Of a stretch of 36,489 nt of DNA, positions 23,946-32,285 are shown piece after piece. Position numbers and translations under genes: made by a program. Where the stretch lies: positions 1 to 36,489 of the forward strand of contig DEPD01000064.1 of NCBI GenBank assembly GCA_002358575.1. The letters are read 5' to 3'. Each line of letters starts with the position of its first letter. Position 1 is the first letter of the stretch. This DNA is from Lachnospiraceae bacterium UBA3401 (GTDB taxonomy: Bacteria; Bacillota; Clostridia; Lachnospirales; Lachnospiraceae). The notes beneath the pieces are model-generated. The model searched no databases and was not told where the DNA came from. It saw only the letters and a program-made list of their open reading frames with translations.

Positions 23946-25940
23946 ATGTCAGAGTTTAAATTACATGCCCCATACCAGCCCACCGGAGACCAACCGCAGG
24001 CAATTGAAGCCCTTGTAAAAGGCTTTAAAGAGGGTAACCAATTCCAAACTTTATTAGGTGTTACTGGTTCCGGCAAAACTTTTACCATGGCGAATATTAT
24101 ACAGGCGCTGCAAAAACCCACTTTGGTGATAGCGCATAATAAAACGCTCGCCGGACAATTGTATGGTGAGTTTAAAGAATTTTTTCCAGAAAACGCGGTA
24201 GAATATTTTGTGTCCTACTATGATTATTATCAGCCAGAGGCATATATACCGTCCTCAGACACTTATATTGCAAAGGACTCCGCTGTCAATGATGAGATTG
24301 ATAAGTTGAGACTATCAGCGACAGCATCTTTGACAGAACGCCGTGATGTTGTGGTGGTGGCCAGCGTGTCTTGCATTTATGGTCTGGGGAGTCCAGACGA
24401 GTATCAGGGAATGATGCTTTCTTTGCGGCCAGGAATGGCTAAAGATAGAGATGAAGTGATTCATGCCTTGATTGAGATGCAGTATGACCGAAATGATATG
24501 GAGCTTGACCGAGGGCGTTTTCGCGTACATGGTGATGTGGTAGATATTCATCCGGCGCAGGGTGGTGATTTTTTGATTCGTGTGGAGTTTTTTGGAGATG
24601 AAATTGACCGTATTGCTGAGGTGGATCCAATAACAAATAAGGTTCATGCTACTTTGGAGCACACTACTATTTTTCCAGCGTCGCATTATGTTGTAGCGCC
24701 AGAGCGGATTGCCAAGGCATGTGTGGACATTGAGGAGGAAATGAAAGAGCGTGTGCGTTATTTTAAGAGTGAGGACAAGCTTTTAGAGGCACAGCGCATT
24801 TCTGAGCGAACAAATTTTGATATTGAGATGCTTCGTGAGACAGGATTTTGTTCTGGTATAGAGAATTATTCCAGACATCTAAATGGCTCGAAGGAAGGAG
24901 ATCCGCCATATTGTTTGATGGATTTTTTTACAGAAGATTTTCTGATTATCATAGATGAGTCACATATGACAATTCCGCAAATTCGTGGAATGTATGCGGG
25001 TGATCGTTCTCGAAAAACAACTCTGGTGGAATATGGGTTTCGGCTTCCGTCAGCACTAGACAACAGGCCGCTTCAATTTGAGGAGTTTGAGCAAAAAATT
25101 GACCAGATGCTCTTTGTCTCGGCGACGCCAAATGAATATGAAAAACAGCATGAACTTTTGCGTGCGGAGCAAATTATCCGTCCTACGGGGCTATTGGACC
25201 CAGAGATTGAGATACACCCTGTAGAAGGACAGATTGACGATTTGATTGCCAGAATTAATGCGGAGACTGCCAAGCACAATAAAGTGCTGGTGACAACGCT
25301 GACAAAGCGTATGGCGGAAGATTTGACCCAATATATGTCAGAAGTCGGTGTGCGTGTGAAATATCTGCACTCTGATATTGACACGCTTGAGCGCGCGCAG
25401 ATAATTCGTGATATGCGCCTTGATGTGTTTGACGTGCTTGTCGGTATTAATCTTTTGCGCGAGGGGCTTGACATTCCTGAGATATCGCTTGTGGCGGTTT
25501 TGGACGCAGATAAAGAAGGATTTCTGCGCTCTGCGACGTCTTTGATTCAGACGGTTGGTCGTGCCGCAAGAAATGCAGAGGGGCATGTAATTATGTATGC
25601 TGATACAATTACAGATTCTATGCAGATAACATTGGAGGAGACTGCCAGAAGACGTGCTATCCAGCAAAAATATAATGAGGAACATGGTATTACGCCACAG
25701 ACAATCAAGAAGGCAGTACGCGACCTTATCAGCATTTCAAAAGCGGTGGCAAAAGAAGAACAACAGTTTGAAAAAGATCCGGAATCAATGAATGAGAAGG
25801 AACTTAAGAAATTAATTGACACAGTGGAAAAGAATATGCGCAAGGCAGCGGCAGATCTTAATTTTGAGGCGGCAATGGAGTTGCGTGACAAGATGATGGA
25901 ACTCAAAAAGCAGTTGTTGGATTTAACAAGTGGGCTTTGA
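23946..25940 (+). CDS. uvrB: Excinuclease ABC subunit B
   Basis: Damage-verifying helicase-like subunit of nucleotide excision repair. The 664-residue protein has Walker A GVTGSGKT (38-45), the beta-hairpin region YYDYYQPEAYIPSSDTYI that clamps DNA, the DESH box (IIIDESHMTIPQ), helicase motifs V and VI (LLREGLDIPE; QTVGRAARN) and a C-terminal UVR domain (about 623-658) that binds UvrC. GGAGG sits seven bases before the ATG. It is followed by uvrA after 87 bases without a terminator, so they likely form one transcript. Confidence 0.97.
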   Translation: MSEFKLHAPYQPTGDQPQAIEALVKGFKEGNQFQTLLGVTGSGKTFTMANIIQALQKPTLVIAHNKTLAGQLYGEFKEFFPENAVEYFVSYYDYYQPEAYIPSSDTYIAKDSAVNDEIDKLRLSATASLTERRDVVVVASVSCIYGLGSPDEYQGMMLSLRPGMAKDRDEVIHALIEMQYDRNDMELDRGRFRVHGDVVDIHPAQGGDFLIRVEFFGDEIDRIAEVDPITNKVHATLEHTTIFPASHYVVAPERIAKACVDIEEEMKERVRYFKSEDKLLEAQRISERTNFDIEMLRETGFCSGIENYSRHLNGSKEGDPPYCLMDFFTEDFLIIIDESHMTIPQIRGMYAGDRSRKTTLVEYGFRLPSALDNRPLQFEEFEQKIDQMLFVSATPNEYEKQHELLRAEQIIRPTGLLDPEIEIHPVEGQIDDLIARINAETAKHNKVLVTTLTKRMAEDLTQYMSEVGVRVKYLHSDIDTLERAQIIRDMRLDVFDVLVGINLLREGLDIPEISLVAVLDADKEGFLRSATSLIQTVGRAARNAEGHVIMYADTITDSMQITLEETARRRAIQQKYNEEHGITPQTIKKAVRDLISISKAVAKEEQQFEKDPESMNEKELKKLIDTVEKNMRKAAADLNFEAAMELRDKMMELKKQLLDLTSGL

Positions 25941-26027
25941 ATGTGTTTGGGCACTGCATAATTATAAAATGATATTCTATACGATGTTGATAAGCTATAG
26001 TTCATAAAAGAAAGGTATGGTACGAAA

Positions 26028-28892
26028 ATGGACAGAGAACAATTAAAGATGTTGCCAAAGGGAGAGGTTATTAAGATTCGCGGTGCAAATGAACACAATC
26101 TGAAAAACATTGATCTGGACATTCCCAGAAACAAATTTGTTGTGTTGACAGGGCTGTCTGGTTCTGGTAAATCTTCCCTTGCGTTTGATACCATTTATGC
26201 GGAGGGACAGAGACGATATATGGAATCTTTGTCTTCCTATGCTAGACAGTTTTTGGGACAGATGGAGAAGCCAAATGTGGAGCGCATTGATGGATTGTCG
26301 CCTGCGATTTCGATTGACCAGAAATCCACAAATAGAAATCCGCGTTCGACAGTTGGCACGGTGACAGAAATCTATGATTATTTTAGACTTTTGTATGCGC
26401 GCATTGGAATTCCGCACTGTCCAAATTGCGGGCGGGAGATTAAGCGTCAGACAGTTGACCAGATGGTTGACCAGATTATGGAGCTGCCGCAGGGGACAAA
26501 ACTTCAGCTTTTGGCGCCTGTGGTGCGCGGCAGAAAAGGGGAACATGCCAAAGTGCTTGACCGCGCAAAGAAAAGCGGTTATGTGCGTGTGCGCATTGAC
26601 GGGAATCTGTATGATTTGTCAGAGGAGATTAAACTCGAAAAAAATATCAAACATAATATTGAGATTATTGTGGATAGAATTGCTGTAAAAGAAGGTGTTG
26701 AGCGAAGGCTGACAGATTCTATAGAGAATGTCATGGCACTTTCAGAAGGACTTTTGATGGTAGATGTGATTGACGGCGAGATGATGAACTTTTCTGATAG
26801 CTTTGCCTGTCCTGATTGTAATATCAGTATTGATGAGGTGGAGCCGCGGAGTTTTTCTTTTAACAATCCGTTTGGTGCCTGTCCAGAGTGTTTTGGACTC
26901 GGCTATAAGATGGAGTTTGATATGGATTTAATTATCCCGGACAAGAGTCTTAGTATCAATCAGGGGGCAATTACTGTTATGGGGTGGCAGTCCTGTGCGG
27001 ATAAGGGAAGCTTTACCAATGCGATTTTGCAGGCTTTGTGCAAGGAGTATGATTTTTCCCTCGACACACCGTTTGAACTGTTGCCCGATAAGATAAAAGA
27101 TGTTTTGATAGGTGGGACAAATGGAAGACAAGTGACTGTACATTATAAAGGGCAACGCGGTGAAGGAACATATCCCGTGGCGTTTGAAGGACTGCTCAAA
27201 AATGTGGAGCGCAGGTACAGAGAAACCGCGTCGGAAGGTATCAAACAGGAGTACGAGACATTTATGCGTATCACGCCCTGTAAGGAATGCGGCGGAAGAC
27301 GTCTGAAAAAGACTTCGCTTGCAGTGACAGTCTGTGATAAGAATATCTATGAAATTACCTCCATGTCCATCACAAATTTATACAATTTTCTGGATACAAT
27401 GCAGTTGACCCAGCAACAGCAGTTGATAGGAAAGCGCATTTTAAAAGAAATACGAGCGCGTGTAGGATTTCTTGCAAGTGTTGGACTGGAATATCTATGT
27501 CTGTCAAGAGGTACTGCGTCCCTTTCTGGCGGCGAAGCACAGCGCATTCGTCTGGCAACGCAGATTGGATCTGGTTTAGTTGGCGTGTGTTATATTCTGG
27601 ATGAACCGAGCATTGGACTGCATCAGCGGGACAATGACAAGCTGCTTTCCGCACTGCGCAATCTGCAGGGACTTGGAAATACGCTGCTTGTTGTGGAGCA
27701 TGATGAGGATACAATGCTGGCGGCAGACCATGTAATTGATATTGGTCCAGGTGCTGGGGAACATGGCGGGGAGGTGATTGCACAAGGAACAGCAGAGGAG
27801 ATTATGCAGGTTCCAGAGTCTATCACTGGACAGTATTTAAGTGGAAAAATACAAATTCCTGTGCCAGAACACCGCAGAAATCCAACAGGCTGGCTTACCG
27901 TGAAGGGGGCAGCAGAAAACAACCTGAAAAATATTGATGTGAAGTTTCCGCTTGGCGTATTTACCTGCGTGACAGGCGTGTCCGGATCAGGAAAATCGTC
28001 TCTGGTAAACGAAATTTTATATAAGTATTTAGCGAAAAAATTGAATAGAGCACGTACAATTCCAGGGAAATTTAAGAAGATTGAAGGGGTAGAGCAGCTT
28101 GACAAAGTAATTGCAATCGACCAGTCACCGATAGGCAGAACTCCACGCTCCAATCCAGCAACCTACACAGGAGTGTTTGACCAAATCCGAGATTTGTTTG
28201 CATCGACTGTTGACGCGAAGGCAAAAGGATACAGCAAAGGGCGTTTTAGCTTTAATGTAAAGGGCGGTCGGTGCGAGGCGTGCGGCGGTGATGGCATTAT
28301 TAAGATTGAGATGCACTTTCTGCCAGATGTCTATGTGCCATGTGAAGTCTGTCAGGGAAAACGTTACAATAGGGAGACGCTGGATGTAAAATATAAGGGA
28401 AAGAGTATCTATGATGTGCTGGATATGACTGTTGAAGAAGCGATGACATTCTTTGAGCCAGTACCCTCTATTAAGAGAAAGATTGAAACTTTATATGATG
28501 TGGGGCTTTCCTATATTAAATTAGGGCAGCCTTCGACAACACTCTCTGGTGGAGAAGCACAGCGCATTAAGCTTGCGACAGAATTAAGTCGCAGGAGCAC
28601 AGGAAAGACAATCTATATTTTGGACGAGCCGACAACAGGGCTTCATTTTGCAGATGTGCATAAATTGGTAGAGATTTTGCAGCGTCTTGCGGAGGGCGGC
28701 AACACGGTGATTGTTATTGAACACAACTTGGATGTGATTAAGACCGCAGACTATATTATTGATATTGGACCAGAAGGCGGAGACGGCGGTGGTACTGTGA
28801 TTGCCGAAGGTACTCCAGAGTACATTGCATCTTGTCCGCAATCCTACACAGGAATTTATGTAAAAAGAATGTTAGAACGCGCAAAGAGGTAA
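26028..28892 (+). CDS. uvrA: Excinuclease ABC subunit A
   Basis: Dimeric ATPase that finds DNA lesions and loads UvrB. The 954-residue protein has two ABC ATPase modules with Walker A GLSGSGKSS (42-50) and GVSGSGKSS, two signature motifs LSGGEAQRI, and the CxxC zinc modules (CPNCGREI, CPDCNISI/CPECFGLG, CKECGGRR, and CEACGGDG with CEVCQGKRY). The start has AAAGG upstream. The first accessory regulator begins 15 bases after its stop, so the accessory block is attached directly to this housekeeping operon and may receive read-through transcription. Confidence 0.97.
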   Translation: MDREQLKMLPKGEVIKIRGANEHNLKNIDLDIPRNKFVVLTGLSGSGKSSLAFDTIYAEGQRRYMESLSSYARQFLGQMEKPNVERIDGLSPAISIDQKSTNRNPRSTVGTVTEIYDYFRLLYARIGIPHCPNCGREIKRQTVDQMVDQIMELPQGTKLQLLAPVVRGRKGEHAKVLDRAKKSGYVRVRIDGNLYDLSEEIKLEKNIKHNIEIIVDRIAVKEGVERRLTDSIENVMALSEGLLMVDVIDGEMMNFSDSFACPDCNISIDEVEPRSFSFNNPFGACPECFGLGYKMEFDMDLIIPDKSLSINQGAITVMGWQSCADKGSFTNAILQALCKEYDFSLDTPFELLPDKIKDVLIGGTNGRQVTVHYKGQRGEGTYPVAFEGLLKNVERRYRETASEGIKQEYETFMRITPCKECGGRRLKKTSLAVTVCDKNIYEITSMSITNLYNFLDTMQLTQQQQLIGKRILKEIRARVGFLASVGLEYLCLSRGTASLSGGEAQRIRLATQIGSGLVGVCYILDEPSIGLHQRDNDKLLSALRNLQGLGNTLLVVEHDEDTMLAADHVIDIGPGAGEHGGEVIAQGTAEEIMQVPESITGQYLSGKIQIPVPEHRRNPTGWLTVKGAAENNLKNIDVKFPLGVFTCVTGVSGSGKSSLVNEILYKYLAKKLNRARTIPGKFKKIEGVEQLDKVIAIDQSPIGRTPRSNPATYTGVFDQIRDLFASTVDAKAKGYSKGRFSFNVKGGRCEACGGDGIIKIEMHFLPDVYVPCEVCQGKRYNRETLDVKYKGKSIYDVLDMTVEEAMTFFEPVPSIKRKIETLYDVGLSYIKLGQPSTTLSGGEAQRIKLATELSRRSTGKTIYILDEPTTGLHFADVHKLVEILQRLAEGGNTVIVIEHNLDVIKTADYIIDIGPEGGDGGGTVIAEGTPEYIASCPQSYTGIYVKRMLERAKR

Positions 28893-28907
28893 TTTGGAGC
28901 GAAATAG

Positions 28908-29879
28908 ATGAAGATAAAATCAGTAGGAGTTGTGCTTTCTTATTATAGAGAAAAGTATAAATTAACTTTGAATCAAGTGTGTGATGGTATTTGTTCTGCC
29001 AGTACATTAATGCGTCTGGAAGATGGAGTTCGGTGCGTGGATTCTCTTACAAGCAGCCTGCTTCTTGAGCGGATAGGAAAAGAAGTTTGTCAGTTTGAAC
29101 AGCTTTTAAATGATCAAGATTATGATTTGTGGCGCGCGAGGGAGTCTATCTTAGAACATATGCAGAAAAAGGATTATGTTCGAGTGCGGGAGGAATTGTT
29201 GCATTACCGTAAGATGGAAAACTTTAATTCAGATCTTCATGAACAATTCTGTCTTTATCAGGAAGTTGTAATGCTGGTCGGAGATTTGGAAGAAGGTAAT
29301 TTAAAACAGCAGGAAATTTGGGAAAAAGTATATAAGACAGCACGGGAAGCGTTACAGATAACAAAACATGGAACTGTATTTGAAGATTACAGAAAAAAAC
29401 AGCTCTATACAACAACAGAGGCAAAACTAATTTTAATATTGATCCATTATGCCAGAAACAAAATGTATATTCGCCAAGAAGAAATATTGTTGGATTTATT
29501 TCATCATATAAAATACTATGATACTGAGCGCAGAAAGCGGGAATTGGGAAGTAAAATTCTGCTGGAAATTATTGATCTGGCACAAAAACAGCAGGATTTC
29601 GATAAAGTATTGTCCTATACTGATCAAGGAATTGATTATGTCTCACAAGGCAGAGCGTGCGCAGGGCTGGAACAGTTCCGTTTTCTTAGAGCACGAATTC
29701 TATTGACACGATATGGAGCAGATGCATTAAAAGATGACATAAGGAGGCATGAAATTCAGAAGGAATGTTTAATGGCATACAGCATTTGTGAAGTTTTTGG
29801 TGATAGACAACAGATAAAAGTGATTGAGCGTTTTTGTGAGGAAGATCTAAAATGGCAAATTACAGAGCTGGTGATGTAA
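28908..29879 (+). CDS. HTH/TPR transcriptional regulator 1 (RRNPP-like)
   Basis: A 323-residue protein with an N-terminal XRE-type helix-turn-helix (about 6-60, with LNQVCDGICSASTLMRLEDG) and a long helical C-terminal part (about 75-315) with TPR-like amphipathic repeats. This plan is shared by peptide-responsive regulators of the RRNPP group (Rap, Rgg, NprR, PlcR, PrgX). It has a GGAGCG binding site and begins 15 bases after uvrA. Its last 28 bases overlap the start of a paralogue of identical length, with which it shares the DGICSxxTLxRxExG motif. The recognition helix is more divergent here than in regulator 2. Peptide binding is inferred from architecture and context only. Confidence 0.8.
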   Translation: MKIKSVGVVLSYYREKYKLTLNQVCDGICSASTLMRLEDGVRCVDSLTSSLLLERIGKEVCQFEQLLNDQDYDLWRARESILEHMQKKDYVRVREELLHYRKMENFNSDLHEQFCLYQEVVMLVGDLEEGNLKQQEIWEKVYKTAREALQITKHGTVFEDYRKKQLYTTTEAKLILILIHYARNKMYIRQEEILLDLFHHIKYYDTERRKRELGSKILLEIIDLAQKQQDFDKVLSYTDQGIDYVSQGRACAGLEQFRFLRARILLTRYGADALKDDIRRHEIQKECLMAYSICEVFGDRQQIKVIERFCEEDLKWQITELVM

Positions 29880-30823
29880 TACGTATGACAAGAAATGCTG
29901 TTGGAATCACACAAGAGGATTTAAGTGATGGAATTTGCTCTGTGGAGACATTATCGCGTATTGAAAATGGAAAGCATAAGATTAAGCGAGAAACATACAG
30001 AAAACTTATGGAGAAGATGGGGCGTGCGGTGCATGATAACTGTGCAGTATGCATGGGAAAGGATATGTCCTTGTTGGAAGAATATACCCTATTTGAAGAT
30101 GCGATGGCAAAACGAGAGTATAATATGGCTAAGCGGTATTTGGAGCGTATTCGTGAGAAAATATCAGATTTACTTGTGGATAGACAGTATTTAAAAAGAG
30201 TTGAAACATTATTGACATATGAGCTGGGAGAACTTAGCCCACAGGAGTTTTTACTGCAGTTAGAGGAAACAATAAAAATGACAATTCCAGAGTATGAATG
30301 TTATCTGTGGGGAGAGAAGCGTGATAAAATATATCCATATAGGGAGCAGGAGATATTGATTTTGATGGGAATGGGGACAGCATATTATGATATGGAGAAA
30401 CTGGATAAAGCCATCCTGATTTATGAGGTAATTATCAGGAGTTTAGATGCAGGATATATGGATATAAAGAATGCGGCGGAGTTAAAACTTATCAATCTGG
30501 CGAATTTGTCACGACCGCTTAGAAAACAAGGACGATACGAAGAGGCGTTGGTAAAAGCAAAAGAAGGCTTGGAAATAGCAATTAGCCGAAGGTATGCACA
30601 TGCGTTGGTGGAATTGTTAATGGAGACAGCAGGAAATCAATTGAAGATTGCAATAAAAATGAAAAAATCTGAGGAACAGAATCAGATATTGTTGAATTCC
30701 CAAAAAATGATGCGACAGGCATATTATATTGCTGTCGCAAGAAAAGATATACATAACCAAAATTTAATAAAAGAAAATCTTAAATATTATTTTGGTGATC
30801 AGGTGTTAAAGAATGTACTGTAG
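29852..30823 (+). CDS. HTH/TPR transcriptional regulator 2 (RRNPP-like)
   Basis: A 323-residue paralogue of regulator 1. XRE helix-turn-helix about 7-60 (ITQEDLSDGICSVETLSRIE), then an alpha-helical TPR domain to the end; pairs such as GTAYYDMEKLDKAILIYEVI (about 173-192) and KQGRYEEALVKAKEGLEIA read as TPR units. The ATG at 29852 lies inside the end of regulator 1 after GAGGAAGA, so the two are translationally coupled. Its last 44 bases overlap, in antisense, a small exported-peptide gene on the minus strand. This matches the layout of TPR regulator/Phr-type peptide pairs such as TprA/PhrA of Streptococcus pneumoniae. It is the best candidate receptor for that peptide. Confidence 0.82.
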   Translation: MANYRAGDVIRMTRNAVGITQEDLSDGICSVETLSRIENGKHKIKRETYRKLMEKMGRAVHDNCAVCMGKDMSLLEEYTLFEDAMAKREYNMAKRYLERIREKISDLLVDRQYLKRVETLLTYELGELSPQEFLLQLEETIKMTIPEYECYLWGEKRDKIYPYREQEILILMGMGTAYYDMEKLDKAILIYEVIIRSLDAGYMDIKNAAELKLINLANLSRPLRKQGRYEEALVKAKEGLEIAISRRYAHALVELLMETAGNQLKIAIKMKKSEEQNQILLNSQKMMRQAYYIAVARKDIHNQNLIKENLKYYFGDQVLKNVL

Positions 30824-30932
30824 TAGCAGAAGAAAGTTCTGGTTCGCTACAATAATTGTGTTGTGGAGCAATAATTAAAATGATAAGTGCCAGAGCAGCG
30901 AGTTGTCTGATTAGTTTCTCTTTTGGTTTCAT
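30780..30932 (-). CDS. Candidate secreted signalling peptide precursor (50 residues)
   Basis: A small gene too short for routine calling. It has a strong AGGAGG ribosome binding site (plus-strand CCTCCT at 30941-30946) eight bases before ATG at 30932-30930. The product starts MKPKEKLIRQ, has a hydrophobic core LAALALIILIIAP (11-23) like a Sec signal, then a polar tail ending HSLTPDHQNNI. N-terminal signal plus short polar C-terminus is the plan of PapR, Phr and NprX pheromone precursors. It is convergent with, and overlaps by 44 bases, the HTH/TPR regulator gene. An extended -10 (TGGTATAAT, 31014-31006) sits about 75 bases upstream. That it is processed and re-imported is inference; a short membrane peptide or toxin is the main alternative. 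Confidence 0.62.
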   Translation of the reverse strand: MKPKEKLIRQLAALALIILIIAPQHNYCSEPELSSATTVHSLTPDHQNNI

Positions 30933-30986
30933 TTGTAAAACCTCCTAATATTTAATAATAATTTATGATATCATGCTTATGCGAGC

Positions 30987-31014
30987 TGGTATAATATCGA
31001 TAGCTATTATACCA
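30987..31014. promoter_or_regulatory. 10-8-10 dyad overlapping the peptide-gene promoter
   Basis: TGGTATAATA / TATTATACCA (30987-30996 and 31005-31014), perfect arms with an 8-base spacer. Each arm contains an extended -10 sequence; the right arm, read on the minus strand, is the likely -10 of the peptide gene. It may therefore be an operator, or simply two facing -10 elements. Confidence 0.6.
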
Positions 31015-31032
31015 TAAAGTATTTCAAAGCAA

Positions 31033-31073
31033 CATGTCAAAACTGGAAAAAATATTTTTCCAGTTTTGACATG
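31033..31073. promoter_or_regulatory. Perfect 19-3-19 dyad, candidate shared operator
   Basis: CATGTCAAAACTGGAAAAA (31033-31051) and its exact complement (31055-31073) around ATA. No T tract follows on either side, so a terminator is unlikely. The centre at 31053 is exactly 42 bases from the first base of the minus-strand TATAAT (31011) and 42 bases from the plus-strand TATAGT (31095). That symmetry points to one regulator site serving divergent promoters, presumably for one of the adjacent HTH/TPR proteins. Confidence 0.65.
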
Positions 31074-31091
31074 GTACTTTTTGTCATGAAA

Positions 31092-31100
31092 TGCTATAGT
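31092..31100 (+). promoter_or_regulatory. Extended -10 promoter toward the C39-like gene
   Basis: TGCTATAGT. No -35 hexamer lies at 17 bases; TTGACA in the dyad arm (31066-31071) is 23 bases away, too far for unaided recognition. This is consistent with a promoter needing an activator. The leader to the start at 31335 would be about 230 bases. Confidence 0.5.
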
Positions 31101-31143
31101 ATAGGAGTCAAACTTGAACAACATAATATTTTTATATTCTATA

Positions 31144-31306
31144 AATGAGCAAATTTAAAATATTTACTAAATTTTATTTATAGCTAGTCCTAAAATGCAC
31201 AATCAGCAAATGCAATACGCATAAATAACTTATATTAATCTGAATCCATTCATTTAGCAGTTGGTTCAAATTAAGAATTTTTGTGTAATTTTCAAATTTG
31301 CTCATT
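31144..31306 (+). repeat. 163-base segment bounded by 13-base inverted repeats
   Basis: AATGAGCAAATTT (31144-31156) and AAATTTGCTCATT (31294-31306), with partial pairing continuing for several bases inside. Very AT-rich, no coding sequence. It could be a small MITE or a long-range stem in the leader of the C39-like gene that brings the promoter end close to the ribosome binding site at 31320. With the two dyads and promoters it accounts for most of the 402-base gap 30933-31334. Confidence 0.45.
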
Positions 31307-31334
31307 ATTCACCAAAAGAAAGGAAGGTAATAAA

Positions 31335-32159
31335 ATGAAGAAAAAAATTTATACAATGGCACTAATGCCACTATTAATAGCAGTAAGTTCCATAACTGTT
31401 TTAGCCGCATCTTCAGATGGTGAACCTCAGCCATCTGATTTGAGTAATCTTCCAATCCCCGCACCTTATTATGGAGAGGCACCTTCAGGTGCTGTTGATT
31501 CATATATTCCGTCAGAATATGAACAGTTGAATGAATTAAATCAAAGAAATTCTAGCTTGACGGAAGCACAACGAGCTATGATTCAACAAAAGCTTTCAGA
31601 AACTGACAGTATTGCAGATGAGTATACTGCTTCAACCCAGTCAACATACACTATGCTTCCAGGCGGATATACCTGTTATGCACAAGAGCAGCCAGCATAT
31701 TGTGTGGCAGCAATCTGTCAGGCTATGATGAAATATTTAACGGGTACAAAATATTCGCAAAGCGTCTTAGCCAATGCTATGTCTATTGATCCCCAACGGG
31801 GTGGTAATTTTGATAATCTGCGTACATATTTAAATGCAAATCAAAGTAAAAATGCATATGTCGCCAGAAAAACGAATGTCAGTCTTGAAACAATGAAAAA
31901 AAATTTATATGCTGCTATTGCGACATATAAGGCGCCTGCGGCATTAAGGATTGTTTGTACCACTACTGGTGGATGGCCTTATAACTCTAATGGACACGCA
32001 TTGAGTGTTTCATCCGCCAGGGATGATAAGTCTACCTTTGTACTAGCGGATCCACTTATTGGTTATCTTACACCAGGTAAAAGTGGCTATTATGAGATGT
32101 CTGCTTCCAAGATCCATACTGCTGTAACCGTTAATGAATATTGTGGATATATATATTAA
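31335..32159 (+). CDS. Secreted papain-fold C39-like cysteine peptidase domain protein
   Basis: A 274-residue exported protein. Signal peptide about 1-25 (MKKKIYTMAL... ending VLA-AS), then a Pro/Ser-rich linker (about 28-105) and a C39-like domain (about 106-274). The active-site block is QEQPAYCVAAICQAMMKYL: oxyanion glutamine (Q117 or Q119) and nucleophile C123. The histidine is H221 (NGHALSVSS) and the acidic partner probably D239 (VLADPL). In most C39 proteins the Cys is followed by Gly-Pro (CGPA); here it is Val-Ala. The start at 31335 has GGAAGG upstream. It heads the output side of the regulator/peptide locus, with a lipoprotein gene after it. Roles in peptide maturation, immunity or cell-wall attack are all possible; none is proven. 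Confidence 0.78.
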   Translation: MKKKIYTMALMPLLIAVSSITVLAASSDGEPQPSDLSNLPIPAPYYGEAPSGAVDSYIPSEYEQLNELNQRNSSLTEAQRAMIQQKLSETDSIADEYTASTQSTYTMLPGGYTCYAQEQPAYCVAAICQAMMKYLTGTKYSQSVLANAMSIDPQRGGNFDNLRTYLNANQSKNAYVARKTNVSLETMKKNLYAAIATYKAPAALRIVCTTTGGWPYNSNGHALSVSSARDDKSTFVLADPLIGYLTPGKSGYYEMSASKIHTAVTVNEYCGYIY

Positions 32160-32200
32160 TTTTTTGTTGAAAATTGAATTGAATTTATGATAATAATTGG

Positions 32201-32252
32201 CTGCCACAAAATGTAAAATTTTGTTTTGAGATATCCTAACATTTTGTGGCAG
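32201..32252 (+). terminator. 14-base hairpin between C39-like gene and lipoprotein gene
   Basis: CTGCCACAAAATGT / ACATTTTGTGGCAG (32201-32214 and 32239-32252) with a 24-base AT-rich loop, followed by TCCCATTTTAT. It lies 40 bases after the C39-like stop and 34 before the next start. The T tract is weak, so it may attenuate or stabilise mRNA rather than fully stop transcription. Confidence 0.55.
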
Positions 32253-32285
32253 TCCCATTTTATATTAAAAAGGATAGGCGTTAAT

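Noticed and set aside
25547..26194. Minus-strand frame across the uvrB/uvrA boundary
   Set aside because: Antisense to conserved helicase motifs and the UvrA Walker A; no support of its own.
30987..31014. PlcR box or other named RRNPP site
   Set aside because: The dyad does not match the TATGNANNNNTNCATA pattern, so no named operator is claimed.
31033..31073. Reading the 19-3-19 dyad as a terminator
   Set aside because: No T tract on either side, and the position is symmetric between two extended -10 elements, so a regulatory site fits better.
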